Source of the DNA: an uncultured Bifidobacterium sp.
Lineage (GTDB): Bacteria; Actinomycetota; Actinomycetes; Actinomycetales; Bifidobacteriaceae
Assembly (NCBI RefSeq): GCF_949292005.1
Contig: NZ_CASEXV010000088.1
Coordinates: 1-39,962, forward strand
Direction of reading: 5' to 3'
Length of the DNA stretch: 39,962 nucleotides
Shown here: piece after piece, positions 7,933 to 16,951 of the stretch
Numbering within the stretch: the first letter of the stretch is position 1
How the letters are laid out: the number at the start of each line of letters is the position of its first letter
Program-made: the position numbers and the translations under genes
The notes under the pieces: model-generated
Database searches by the model: none
The model's input: only the letters and a program-made list of their open reading frames with translations
Told to the model about the DNA's origin: nothing

Positions 7933-9090
7933 TCACACGGCCGGACGTGGCTTGTTGACGACCAGAACAAGATCGTCGCGATGAACAACGGGATGAACGT
8001 ACTCCGCGCCGAGATCACGCCTCAACTGCGTCGTCCGTCTTCCCGCCATTCGTGGAATCTCCTCGGAATCGAAACCCGACAGACCCTTCGCGAGATGACG
8101 GCCATTCTCGTCGTCCACCCACACCGGGTCCCCCGCGGAGAAGTCCCCGGACGTGCCCACCACGCCGGCTGCGAGAAGACTGGCCCGCCCCGAGGCGAGA
8201 GCCGCGGCGGCGCCGGCGTCGGCGACGATGCTCCCCCGCGGCTCGGCGGCGAACCCGATCCACAACCGACGAGAGGAGCCACGATGACGTATGGGCGCGA
8301 CGACCGTCCCCACCGGATCTCCCATCACCGCGGGGCCCGCATCGGCGGCTGAAGCCAGAACCGTCGGAATTCCCGACACGGCCGCAATCCGCGCCGCCTC
8401 GATCTTCGTGACCATACCGCCCGTGCCGACGCCCGACCCGCTTCCAGCCACATCGACCTTCTGGAGAATCTCGACGACATCCGGCACGTAGCCGATTCTG
8501 CGCGCACCCGGCGAGGACGGCGGGGCCGTGTACAGCCCATCCACGTCGGTGAGGAGCACAAGAGCATCCGCACGGACGATGTTCGCCACCAACGCCGAGA
8601 GATGATCATTGTCGCCGAATCGAATCTCGTTGCTGGCCAGCGCGTCGTTCTCATTGACGATCGGCACAACCCCAAGGTCAAGCATCCGCGACAAAGTCCG
8701 CTGCGCATTGCGGTACTGGGCGGCGTGGATCGTGTTCTGCGCGGTGAGAAGAATCTGACCGACGCGTATCGAATATTTGGCGAAGGCGCTTTCGTAATGC
8801 GCCATCAGCAGCCCCTGACCAACGGACGCGGTCGCCTGCTGGGTCACCATATCCGTGGGACGCTCGTCAAACCCCAGCAACCCGAAGCCCGCGGCGATGG
8901 CTCCAGACGAGACGACGACGACCCGCGCACCCGACATCCGCGCGTGCGCGACGGCCCCGACGAGACCTCTCAGACGCCTGACGTCAAGATGTCCGGAATC
9001 GTCGGTCAGAGAGCTGGAGCCTATCTTCACCACGATCGTCCGAGCCTGAGCCACCCGAGACCGGACCTCATCCTCTGTGGGAACGGTCAC
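7933..9090 (-). CDS. proB: Glutamate 5-kinase
   Basis: 385 residues. ProB phosphorylates glutamate to gamma-glutamyl phosphate, the first step of proline synthesis. The amino-acid-kinase domain shows IVVKIGSSSLT, VVVSSGAIAAGFGLLG, the IVNENDALASNEIRFGDND active-site block and GSGVGTGGMVTKIEAARIA. A C-terminal PUA domain follows (about residues 285-370, GRASLLAAGVVGTSGDF to EIPRMAGRRT), as in full-length ProB enzymes. Translation starts at a GTG that overlaps the stop of obg by 4 bases (GTGA), so the two are translationally coupled. The proA and proC genes are not in this window. Confidence 0.95.
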   Translation of the reverse strand: MTVPTEDEVRSRVAQARTIVVKIGSSSLTDDSGHLDVRRLRGLVGAVAHARMSGARVVVVSSGAIAAGFGLLGFDERPTDMVTQQATASVGQGLLMAHYESAFAKYSIRVGQILLTAQNTIHAAQYRNAQRTLSRMLDLGVVPIVNENDALASNEIRFGDNDHLSALVANIVRADALVLLTDVDGLYTAPPSSPGARRIGYVPDVVEILQKVDVAGSGSGVGTGGMVTKIEAARIAAVSGIPTVLASAADAGPAVMGDPVGTVVAPIRHRGSSRRLWIGFAAEPRGSIVADAGAAAALASGRASLLAAGVVGTSGDFSAGDPVWVDDENGRHLAKGLSGFDSEEIPRMAGRRTTQLRRDLGAEYVHPVVHRDDLVLVVNKPRPAV

Positions 9091-10763
9091 CGCCCATCAT
9101 CCTCCCCGCGTCCCACGATGGCCTGCTCGTCATGGGGATCGTCGTTGACACGGGGGTCGGCCCAGTGCCCCGCTTTACGCTCCTTCATCATGGCCTCTCG
9201 GACCGCGGCCTTCGCGTCCATCATCTGGTGGTAGTCGCGGCGGCGCTCGGCGTTCGTGCGACGATGCGCACGGGTATCGGTCTCCTCAAGACGCAGATCC
9301 TGGCCACGGGAACCCAACTGGCCACCGTCGAGCATCTCCGCGCCCGCGGCAATCGTGGGATCCCAATCGAACGCCACCTGCCTGTCTCCGGTGCCGATGC
9401 GGACCTCATCACCCGGACGCGCCCCCTGTCGGCGGAGCTCGTCCTCGACTCCCAGCTTCGCCAGACGATCCGCGAGGTATCCCACCGCCTCATCGTTGTC
9501 GAAATTGGTCTGGACGACCCAACGCTCCGGCTTCTCCCCGGTGACCGAGAACCAGTAGTCGCTCTCGCCGCCCTTGCGACGCACCTCGAACGCGGAACCC
9601 GCGCCACGGGAGACTCCCGCACGACGCGCCGACGCGGATGGCTGCTCCAAAGGACGTATGACCACACGCTCCTCATCCTGGGAACGCTCGCGAAGCTTCA
9701 CCTCATGCCTCATCTCATCGATCAGATCGGCCAGCGCGAAGCCCAGCTCGCGAAGCCCCTCGTGCGACGCCGTCGACACCATGAACACGCGAAGCCCCCT
9801 GGCCTCGAAATCCGGAGCTACCAGATCGGCCAGCTCACGTGCCTCGGGAACATCGATTTTGTTGAGGATGACGATTCGCAGCCTTTCCGGAATCGGTATG
9901 GCGCCCAAAGGAAGATCCAACCTTTCGGCGTAGAGGGACAGCTCACGCTCCAGCGCCTCATAGTCCGCCATCGGATCGCGGTCGGTCTCCAAGGTCGCGC
10001 AGTCGATGACGTGCGCGATCACCTCCGTGCGCTCGATATGCCGGAGGAACTCCAATCCCAATCCCTTGCCCTCGGACGCCCCGGGTATCAGACCAGGAAC
10101 ATCCGCGATGGTGAAACGCCGCCCATCAACGCTCACAACGCCCAGATTCGGAGTCAGAGTCGTGAAGGGATAGTCGGCGATCTTGGGGCGGGCCGCGCTC
10201 ATGGCCGCGATGAGGCTTGATTTCCCGGAGGATGGGAAGCCCACAAGGGCGACATCCGCGATGGATTTCAGCTCGAGTATGACATCACGCTCATCCCCCG
10301 GCTCTCCAAGGAGGGCGAATCCGGGTGCGCGACGCGTCCGGTTCGCCAACGCGGCATTGCCCAAGCCGCCAGTCCCGCCGGCGGCCGCCACATACCGGTC
10401 CCCTGCATGACGCAGATCGGCCAGCTGCCGCCCATTGGTCTTGCGTTGCCCAGAACGTCCAACCGCCTCAAAGATGACCGTTCCCACGGGAACCGGAAGG
10501 ACAAGATCCTCGCCGTTGGAGCCGTCCTTGGTGTCACCCAGTCCCATCGTTCCGCCACTGGCCGTGCGATGGGGTATGAAACGGTAGTCAAGAAGGCTGT
10601 TGGCACGCGGGTCCGCGACAAAGACGACCGACCCGCCATCGCCACCGTTGCCGCCGTTGGGCCCGGCAAGCGGCTTGTACTTCTCACGGCGGACCCCGGC
10701 CGAGCCGTTGCCGCCATCCCCACCCTTGACGTGGACTGTCACCCGATCGACGAAATCACTCAT
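9087..10763 (-). CDS. obgE: Obg/CgtA ribosome-associated GTPase
   Basis: 558 residues in three parts: the Gly-rich OBG fold (residues 1-160, VHVKGGDGGNGSAGVRREKY... GGNGGDGG), the G domain (GFPSSGKSSLIAAMSAARPK as P-loop, FTTLTPN switch, DVPGLI, NKID) and the OCT domain (FEVRRKGGESDYWFSVTGEKPERWVVQTNF). A charged C-terminal tail of about 80 residues (TRAHRRTNAERRRDYHQMM...) is typical of actinobacterial Obg. It acts in 50S maturation and stress signalling. AAGGTGAT precedes the ATG. It follows rplU-rpmA, the near-universal rplU-rpmA-obg order, and leads into proB with a 4-base overlap. A terminator-like hairpin (10865-10895) separates it from rpmA. Confidence 0.97.
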   Translation of the reverse strand: MSDFVDRVTVHVKGGDGGNGSAGVRREKYKPLAGPNGGNGGDGGSVVFVADPRANSLLDYRFIPHRTASGGTMGLGDTKDGSNGEDLVLPVPVGTVIFEAVGRSGQRKTNGRQLADLRHAGDRYVAAAGGTGGLGNAALANRTRRAPGFALLGEPGDERDVILELKSIADVALVGFPSSGKSSLIAAMSAARPKIADYPFTTLTPNLGVVSVDGRRFTIADVPGLIPGASEGKGLGLEFLRHIERTEVIAHVIDCATLETDRDPMADYEALERELSLYAERLDLPLGAIPIPERLRIVILNKIDVPEARELADLVAPDFEARGLRVFMVSTASHEGLRELGFALADLIDEMRHEVKLRERSQDEERVVIRPLEQPSASARRAGVSRGAGSAFEVRRKGGESDYWFSVTGEKPERWVVQTNFDNDEAVGYLADRLAKLGVEDELRRQGARPGDEVRIGTGDRQVAFDWDPTIAAGAEMLDGGQLGSRGQDLRLEETDTRAHRRTNAERRRDYHQMMDAKAAVREAMMKERKAGHWADPRVNDDPHDEQAIVGRGEDDGR

Positions 10764-10864
10764 GCGATCACCTTACTTCCCGGAACGCCCCCGGAGACCT
10801 CCCCAGGAGACATTCGACTGACGGCTGAGGGGCGTTCGGACGAACCTCCCCGTTATGGACGGCA

Positions 10865-10895
10865 AAGGCCGCACCCACAAACGGGATGCGGCCTT
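10865..10895 (-). terminator. Terminator/attenuator after rpmA
   Basis: 9-bp stem AAGGCCGCA/TGCGGCCTT with an additional inner CCC/GGG, followed on the minus strand by a short T-tract. It lies 20 bp beyond the rpmA stop and before obg, so obg expression depends on read-through or its own promoter. Confidence 0.65.
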
Positions 10896-10915
10896 GGAAA
10901 AGAACCGACACGTGG

Positions 10916-11164
10916 TCAGTCGACGACGTCGACGACCTTGCGGTCACGGCGGACGCCGAACTTCACACTGCCATCCTTGAGCGCGAACAGGGTGTGGTCC
11001 TTGCCGACGCCGACGTTCTGCCCGGGATGGACCTTGGTGCCACGCTGACGCAGGATGATGTTCCCGGCCACGACGGCCTCGCCGCCATACTTCTTGACTC
11101 CCAGGTACTGGGGTTGCGAGTCGCGCCCGTTACGCGAGCTGGAAGCGCCCTTCTTATGTGCCAT
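10916..11164 (-). CDS. rpmA: Large ribosomal subunit protein bL27
   Basis: 82 residues beginning MAHKKGASSSRNGRDSQ, the typical bL27 N-terminus that reaches the peptidyl-transferase centre, followed by YLGVKKYGGEAVVAGNIILRQRGTK. No cleavable N-terminal extension, unlike Firmicutes. AAGGATAAC precedes the ATG. It sits 44 bp downstream of rplU. Confidence 0.97.
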   Translation of the reverse strand: MAHKKGASSSRNGRDSQPQYLGVKKYGGEAVVAGNIILRQRGTKVHPGQNVGVGKDHTLFALKDGSVKFGVRRDRKVVDVVD

Positions 11165-11208
11165 GATGTTATCCTTTCGAAGCTATTCGTCGCGGATGGT
11201 CGACCGAC

Positions 11209-11517
11209 TCAGGCGATGGCTGTGATCTTCACTGCTGTCAACGGCTGGCGATGGCCCTTGCGACGTGCCACGCCCGTCTTGTTCTTGAATTTCTGGATGG
11301 AGATCTTGGGCCCCTTGGCCTCATCGTCCACAACCTCCGCCTTCACCGAGCGGCCGGCCAGATCCTTCGCGGAAAGCGTCACCGTGGATCCATCGACGAC
11401 CAGCGCCACCGGAAACTCCACCGCGTCGCCCTTCTTCGCCGCGAGACGGTTGACCAGGATGACGTCACCGACCTCGACCTTTTCCTGATGGCCACCGGCC
11501 TTCACAATCGCGTACAT
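11209..11517 (-). CDS. rplU: Large ribosomal subunit protein bL21
   Basis: 102 residues from the ATG at 11517 (MYAIVKAGGHQEKVEVGD), preceded by AAGGAATGGG. The open frame extends 53 codons further upstream but the conserved bL21 N-terminus fixes the start. bL21 binds 23S rRNA and contacts bL20. C-terminal KFKNKTGVARRKGHRQPLT is the family signature. Confidence 0.96.
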   Translation of the reverse strand: MYAIVKAGGHQEKVEVGDVILVNRLAAKKGDAVEFPVALVVDGSTVTLSAKDLAGRSVKAEVVDDEAKGPKISIQKFKNKTGVARRKGHRQPLTAVKITAIA

Positions 11518-11590
11518 ATCCCATTCCTTGCTACTGGACAAGCATCTTATCCGGCACACTCGAGCCCGCGGCCAGACACCAGCGACCAAC

Positions 11591-11618
11591 GTTACATCAA
11601 CGGCCACGCATACGTCAA
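11591..11618 (-). promoter_or_regulatory. Candidate rplU promoter
   Basis: Minus-strand TTGACG (11613-11618) and TGTAAC (11591-11596) with a 16-bp spacer in the 173-bp gap between the RNase E stop and rplU. The -35 is good, the -10 is poor. Confidence 0.35.
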
Positions 11619-11690
11619 GTCCCTGTGGGGAGCGTGTCATCGGCCCGGCGCTCGGAGCGTCTGGCGCCGGTGGCACGCCCGGAATCGCGG

Positions 11691-14387
11691 TCAGTCCGAA
11701 TCCCCGTCCTCATCGGTGTCGTTCGCGGCCACCGCGGCTGCCGCTATCTGCGCGAGCTTCGCCTTAACGTCCGGCGAGGAGCCCTTCGGCGAGGAGACCT
11801 CGACCCCATGCCCATGCTTGTTGGTTTTTACGAAGGGGTCGCCGCCCTTGAGCGCATACGGATCCGCGAAATCCGAAGACACCGTGGGCTCGTCATGAAG
11901 GATGAAACCACGTCCCTTGCAGGTGGGGCACTCCTCGGAGAACGCCTCGACAAGGCCCTGCCCTATGCGTTTGCGGGTCATCTGCACAAGACCCAGCGAC
12001 GTCACCTCGGCGACCTGGTGCTTGGTCCTGTCGCGCGACAGACACTCGACGAGACGGCGAAGAACCAGATCCCTGTTCGCCGGCATGACCATGTCGACGT
12101 AGTCGATCATGACCATACCGCCGATGTCCCTCAGACGCAGTTGCCTCGCTATCTCCTCCGAAGCCTCGAGATTGCATCGGGTGACCGTCTCCTCAAGGCT
12201 TTTTCCTCGCCCGATGAACCGTCCCGTGTTGACATCGATGGTCGTCATGGCCTCCGTGCGGTCGATGACGATGGAGCCACCCGACGGCAGATAGACCTGC
12301 CTTTCCATACCCTTGCGCAGCTGGCTGTCGATCTGCCAACGGTCGAACACATCCTTGCCCTCATGCTCGGCCGGATCCCAACGCTCAAGCCGGTCGCGAA
12401 GATCCGGGGCCATCGTCGTGAGGTATTGGGAGATCCTGTCGTAAACGCCCTCACCCTCGACGATCATGGAGCTGAAGTCGTCGTTGAAGATGTCACGCAC
12501 CACGCGGATGGCCACATCCGGCTCGCCCTGAAGAAGCTTGGGGCGCTTGCCGTGGAGGAACTCCTCGCGCTTTGCCATAATCGAATCCCACTGCGATCTC
12601 AAGGCGGCGAGATCCTTCTCGATGGCGTCCTCGGACGCGCCCTCGGCAGCGGTGCGGATGATGATTCCAACGTTCTTCGGCGCTATCTTCGACACGATCG
12701 ACTTGAGACGGGACCGTTCCGCCTCGGGCAGCTTCCGGCTGACTCCAGTCATGCCCCCCGATGGGACAAGCACAAGGAAGCGCCCGGCCAGAGTGACCTG
12801 TGATGTGAGGCGGGCCCCTTTGTGGCCTATCGGATCCTTGGTCACCTGCACCAGGACGGGGTCGCCGGACTTGTACGCCAGCTCGATGCGCCGGGGCTGT
12901 CCATCCAGACGCGTCGAGTCCCAATTGACCTCGCCCGCGTAGAGGACGCCGTTGCGGGCCTGACCGATGTCGACAAACGCGGCCTCCATGCTGGGAAGCA
13001 CGTTCTGCACCCGGCCCAGATACACATTGCCCACCGTGGACACCTCCTGGATGTCGGACACGTAGTGCTCGACCAGGACGTTGTCCTCGATGACGGAGAT
13101 CTGGGTATGCCGACCCCGCTCACGAACGACCATCAACCGTTCGACGTTCTCCCGACGCGCGAGGAAATCGGCCTCGATGAGCTGGCTCTGACGGCTGCGC
13201 TCGCGCCGGTTGTCGCGGCGGCGCTGCTTCTTAGCCTCAAGTCGCGTGGAACCTTCGATGTCGGTGATCTCATCGATGTACTGCTGTTTGCGTGAGCGTT
13301 TCGACGAGCCCTGCTCGTCCTGCTGCTGGTCACTGTCGCGCCTGCCGGAACGGCGGCGGCGACGACGACGCGTGACGACCATGCCCTCGTCGGACTCCTC
13401 CGACTCACGCGACGATGGGGCCTTCCCGGAACCCGACTGTCCGGAATCGTTCGGGGACTCGTCATCGTCATGGGAGCGGCGGGAACGATGGCGACGACGG
13501 GAACGCGTGGATTCCCCCTCGCCCGCGGCCCCCTCCTCCCGTTCATCATCATCGGATCCGGCCTCATCCGTGGACGCGGGAAGCGCGATGGTCGCGTATT
13601 CGATGTCGTCGTACTCAAGATCGTCCTGTATGCGCTCGACCTCGGCGGCCGCGCGCCGCTCGGTGGCGTTGAGTCGGCGCGACCGGCGGGAGCGTCCACG
13701 ACCGGACTCATCCCCGTCCTCCGCGATCGAACCCATATCCTCGTCAGATATGCGGCGGATCGAGGAGATGCCGCTGATGGCATCCGAACGACCATCCACG
13801 GGCGAACCGCCATCATCCGATTCGCGGTCAGCCGCATCATCCCGCGCACGCCCGCGTCGGCGTGAGGATCTTCTGGAGGGTTTGGAGGAGTCATCATCGT
13901 CAGGCACGGACCTCGAGCGAGAACGCGATCTGGTCCGTGACGGGGACTCCTCCGCGCGTTCGGAGTCCGTGTCGTCGTCATCGCCGGATGATGCCGTGGA
14001 ATCAGCGTCATGCGCCGGCATAACCGGCTCCCTGAACAGAAGCGACGTCATAGGACGCGATGTGTCGGCGGCCGGACGGTAGGAAAAACCGTCGTCCGCC
14101 TCGGAATCCGGATCCTGCGTCCCTCCGGGGACATGCGGCTCCTCGAATATCGGCGCGGAATGCTCTTCGACCGTCAGCTCTATCTTGGCGTCGGCGGCGG
14201 CGGTTCCCCTCACCACCCGCCGACCCGTCCTGCGACGACGGACGGGAGGCGTGGGCGCGGCCTCCGCTGGTTTATCCGAGGACGATGCGGCCGCCTGCGA
14301 CCGCGTCCCGTCCTCCGTTGATTCCCTTGTCGATGATGATGTCTCGGACTCGACCTCGTCGATATCCTCATGGCGTTTTCTGGGCAC
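11691..14387 (-). CDS. rne: Ribonuclease E/G, actinobacterial type with long disordered N-terminus
   Basis: 898 residues from the GTG at 14387 (MPRKRHEDIDEVE), chosen because GAGGAG lies just upstream; a TTG at 14411 opens the frame but has no ribosome-binding site. Residues 1 to about 400 are Ser/Arg/Asp/Glu-rich and probably disordered, with Arg-rich runs (SRTRSRSRSRS; RRRRRRRSGRR) suited to RNA binding or degradosome assembly. The catalytic half follows: S1 domain (VYLGRVQNVLPSMEAAFVDIG), RNase H-like and 5'-sensor regions, the DNase I-like active site with catalytic Asp in TIDVNTGRF and in MIDYVDM, and the Zn-link CPTCKGRG. The enzyme initiates mRNA turnover and processes rRNA and tRNA precursors. 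It lies 249 bp after dapE, with a structured leader. Confidence 0.93.
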   Translation of the reverse strand: MPRKRHEDIDEVESETSSSTRESTEDGTRSQAAASSSDKPAEAAPTPPVRRRRTGRRVVRGTAAADAKIELTVEEHSAPIFEEPHVPGGTQDPDSEADDGFSYRPAADTSRPMTSLLFREPVMPAHDADSTASSGDDDDTDSERAEESPSRTRSRSRSRSVPDDDDSSKPSRRSSRRRGRARDDAADRESDDGGSPVDGRSDAISGISSIRRISDEDMGSIAEDGDESGRGRSRRSRRLNATERRAAAEVERIQDDLEYDDIEYATIALPASTDEAGSDDDEREEGAAGEGESTRSRRRHRSRRSHDDDESPNDSGQSGSGKAPSSRESEESDEGMVVTRRRRRRRSGRRDSDQQQDEQGSSKRSRKQQYIDEITDIEGSTRLEAKKQRRRDNRRERSRQSQLIEADFLARRENVERLMVVRERGRHTQISVIEDNVLVEHYVSDIQEVSTVGNVYLGRVQNVLPSMEAAFVDIGQARNGVLYAGEVNWDSTRLDGQPRRIELAYKSGDPVLVQVTKDPIGHKGARLTSQVTLAGRFLVLVPSGGMTGVSRKLPEAERSRLKSIVSKIAPKNVGIIIRTAAEGASEDAIEKDLAALRSQWDSIMAKREEFLHGKRPKLLQGEPDVAIRVVRDIFNDDFSSMIVEGEGVYDRISQYLTTMAPDLRDRLERWDPAEHEGKDVFDRWQIDSQLRKGMERQVYLPSGGSIVIDRTEAMTTIDVNTGRFIGRGKSLEETVTRCNLEASEEIARQLRLRDIGGMVMIDYVDMVMPANRDLVLRRLVECLSRDRTKHQVAEVTSLGLVQMTRKRIGQGLVEAFSEECPTCKGRGFILHDEPTVSSDFADPYALKGGDPFVKTNKHGHGVEVSSPKGSSPDVKAKLAQIAAAAVAANDTDEDGDSD

Positions 14388-14658
14388 GATGCTCCTCGCG
14401 AGACGCTGCAATCATCTCGCCTTGCTAATGGCCTCGCCGCTGTCACGCCACGCTCTCACCGTGACCACGCTCTCGGCGCCCGTACGAGGCGACTGGAAAA
14501 GTCTTCAGCTGCACGATGGCGGACACCAACGCTCGCGAATCATCTCGCGAGGGGATCGACACCATCGAATGCCTTGTCAGTGGCTTGCAGCGCCACCACT
14601 CTCCAGTATGGCACATCGAATGACATTCGCGTTACCAACCGCGGGGCATCCGCCCATC
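14388..14658 (-). promoter_or_regulatory. Leader region of the RNase E gene, two stem-loops
   Basis: No gene is present between dapE and rne. The minus strand contains a perfect hairpin CTCGCGA-GATGAT-TCGCGAG (14532-14551) and a second one, GCGAGA...TCTCGC (14398-14420), directly against the GAGGAG ribosome-binding site. Both contain the sequence GCGAGATGATT. CATACT around 14610 could be a -10. Autoregulation through this leader is an inference by analogy with RNase E of enterobacteria. Confidence 0.4.
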
Positions 14659-15834
14659 TCAGGCCACTGCGGAGGTGAGCCACTCCCTCAGAATGGACTC
14701 CATAAGACGCAGATCACCTACCGGAACCTGCTCATCGCGTTTATGGGCCAGCAAAGGACTTCCCGCCCCGAAATTCACCGCGGGAACACCAAGGGCCGAA
14801 AAGCGGGCCACATCGGTCCACCCCAATTTCGCCACCGGATGACGTCCCGTGCGCTCACAGACGAGACGGGCCAGATCCGCCGTCATCGTGGAGTCCATAC
14901 CGGGCCGCGCTGCCGGCGATTCGTCTCGCATCTCAATGCCGAATCCCTCGAACATCCCACCACACGCGAGATGCTCCCCATTGTTCAAAACCGCTCCCGT
15001 CCCCTCGCCCATCATGAGTGTCTTGGCCTGTTCGACTGTCTTGTCAGGGGCGAAACGGTAGTTCACATGGATCCGGCACTCCTCCGGAATCACATTCGTC
15101 CCCTGTCCGCCCGATATCATCGTGGCATTGACCCCCTCGCGGTAGGTCAGACCATCCACGACGACGTCACGCGGCTCGTACGAGGCGAGACGATCAAGAA
15201 CCGGCGCCGCCATATGGATCGCGTTGCGCCCCATCCACGCACGTGCCGAGTGGGCGGCCACCCCATGGGACACGACATCGAAACGGATGGTTCCGTTGCA
15301 TCCGCCCTCGATGGCGCAGGACGTCGGCTCTCCGATAAGCGCGAAATTCCCTTCCAACCACTCCGGATGGCTTCGGGCCACCCTGCCCAGGCCGTTGAGC
15401 TCGGCGGCGACCTCCTCGTGGTCGTAGAACACGAACGTCAGATCATGGACAGGATCGGCCACAGTGGCTGCCAGATGCAGGAAAACCGCGTCGGAGGCCT
15501 TCATATCCGTCGCTCCACGCCCCCACATGACGCGTTGTCCCGGAGCCGCGTCGGCCACGTCCCCCCGGATGCCGCGGTCCCCCGCCTCCAGCCACCGTGG
15601 GGGAAAATTGTCGATTACCGGGACCGTGTCCAGATGCCCCGCGAGAACAACCCTCGTCGGGCGTCCCAGCCTCGTCGATGCGACCACGGTGTCGCCATCA
15701 CGCCGCACGTCCAATGAGCCAACCCCGCGAAGGAAGGATTCCACCTCATCCGCGAGCGCCGTCTCCTCGCCGCTGACGGATCGAACGGCCATGATGTCTT
15801 CCAGAATCTCCTCCACCGTGGAATCCGCGCGCAT
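14659..15834 (-). CDS. dapE: Succinyl-diaminopimelate desuccinylase
   Basis: 391 residues of the M20 metallopeptidase family. Metal-site residues are visible: His67 and Asp69 in LAGHLDTVPV, Asp110 in WGRGATDMKASDAV, Glu140-Glu141 in YDHEEVAAE, Glu169 in LIGEPTSC, and a His near the C-terminus in GSPLLAHKRDEQVPV. The dimerisation/lid segment has His195 in VSHGVAAHSARAWMGRNAIH. DapE hydrolyses N-succinyl-LL-diaminopimelate to LL-diaminopimelate and succinate, supplying lysA and cell-wall synthesis. GGGAGGGG precedes the ATG with 7-nt spacing. Other M20 amidohydrolases are possible, but the motif pattern fits actinobacterial DapE. Confidence 0.92.
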   Translation of the reverse strand: MRADSTVEEILEDIMAVRSVSGEETALADEVESFLRGVGSLDVRRDGDTVVASTRLGRPTRVVLAGHLDTVPVIDNFPPRWLEAGDRGIRGDVADAAPGQRVMWGRGATDMKASDAVFLHLAATVADPVHDLTFVFYDHEEVAAELNGLGRVARSHPEWLEGNFALIGEPTSCAIEGGCNGTIRFDVVSHGVAAHSARAWMGRNAIHMAAPVLDRLASYEPRDVVVDGLTYREGVNATMISGGQGTNVIPEECRIHVNYRFAPDKTVEQAKTLMMGEGTGAVLNNGEHLACGGMFEGFGIEMRDESPAARPGMDSTMTADLARLVCERTGRHPVAKLGWTDVARFSALGVPAVNFGAGSPLLAHKRDEQVPVGDLRLMESILREWLTSAVA

Positions 15835-16006
15835 TGGTCGTCCCCTCCCTCATGACAGCCCCGTCGGAGCCGTTACGCCCGCCAGTGTGCCACCTGGCCA
15901 CGATGGGATGCCGCCTGATTCCCATCCAACGGACGACCGGACGCATCAGGCCGCGGTCTCTGCCACGATGAACAATGATGTGCCGAGGGGAAAGGACGGG
16001 GAGCGC

Positions 16007-16951
16007 ATGCCAGGTCTGCTCAGCGCCATGGAGGGTTTCTGCGTCATAGGCGTCGTGATCGTCGTGGGATATGCGGCAGCACGTATGCGCATCGGCGGCC
16101 CCAGCGCCCAGATGGTCCTCAACAGGTTCAGCTTCTTCGTCTCAAGTCCCTGTCTGATGTTCGCGATCCTGTCCAAGGAGTCGATATTCGAGATCTTCCA
16201 CTCCTCGATTGTGGTGGCGTTCCTGTCGGCCGTGGCCGTCGGGGGAATATTCCTGCTGCTCAATAGGCTGCACTTCCATATGGGCGCGGCGGACGCCACA
16301 ATCGGCGCATTGAACTCCCTGTATCTCAACTCGAACAACATCGGTCTGCCAATCGCCACCTACATTCTGGGAAACCCGGCGCTGGTCGCCCCGATCCTCG
16401 TCATGCAGCAGGCCGTTTTCACACCCGTTGGACTCACCGTGCTCGACGCGACCACACAGGGGACCGTATCGGCCAAACGCATTCTCACGCAGCCGCTGCA
16501 TCAGCCCCTGTTGCTGGGATCGCTCGCGGGCATCGCGGTGTCGGCGATCAGCGCGCGCGTCGGATGGTTCGTGATTCCGGATTTCCTGTTCGACCCCATC
16601 GACATGATCGGCGACTCCGCCGTGCCGATGATCCTCATGGCCTTCGGGATGTCCCTCCACGGCAGCGCCCCCATGAAGGAGCGCAACGACCGGGCTGCCG
16701 TCATCACCGTGGCGGTTCTCAAAAACGTCGTCATGCCCATCATCGCGTTCGTCCTCGCCTATTTCCTCATGGGCTTCCGTGGAACGACGCTGTACGCCTG
16801 CGTCGTTCTCGCGGCGCTTCCCACCGGGCAGAACGTCTACAACTACGCCGCCCGGTACAACGTGGGACTGACCTTCGCCCGCGACGGCATACTCATCTCC
16901 ACCATCACCAGCCCTCTGATGATCGCCCTGATCGCGGCCGTCCTCAGCTGA
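16007..16951 (+). CDS. AEC-family permease (auxin efflux carrier/malate transporter type)
   Basis: 314 residues from the ATG at 16007, next to GGGGAG; an in-frame ATG at 15968 lacks a ribosome-binding site. Ten or so hydrophobic spans in two halves, the AEC/PIN layout: VIVVGYAAARM, NRFSFFVSSPCLMFAIL, IVVAFLSAVAVGGIFLLL, the conserved LNSLYLNSNNIGLPIATYILG, ILVMQQAVFTPVGL, then LGSLAGIAVSAISA, SAVPMILMAFGMSLHG, VITVAVLKNVVMPIIAFVLAYFLMG, VLAALPTGQNVYNYA and a last span. The NN-GLP and P-T-x-x-N motifs are family hallmarks. Substrate unknown; related proteins move organic acids or amino acids. The stop overlaps the end of the convergent Maf-Nudix gene by 8 bp. Confidence 0.88.
   Translation: MPGLLSAMEGFCVIGVVIVVGYAAARMRIGGPSAQMVLNRFSFFVSSPCLMFAILSKESIFEIFHSSIVVAFLSAVAVGGIFLLLNRLHFHMGAADATIGALNSLYLNSNNIGLPIATYILGNPALVAPILVMQQAVFTPVGLTVLDATTQGTVSAKRILTQPLHQPLLLGSLAGIAVSAISARVGWFVIPDFLFDPIDMIGDSAVPMILMAFGMSLHGSAPMKERNDRAAVITVAVLKNVVMPIIAFVLAYFLMGFRGTTLYACVVLAALPTGQNVYNYAARYNVGLTFARDGILISTITSPLMIALIAAVLS

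Noticed and set aside
13210..14082. Ser/Arg-rich plus-strand frame opposite the RNase E N-terminal arm
   Set aside because: It mirrors the repetitive Ser/Arg/Asp codons of the RNase E arm and has no ribosome-binding site or family resemblance.
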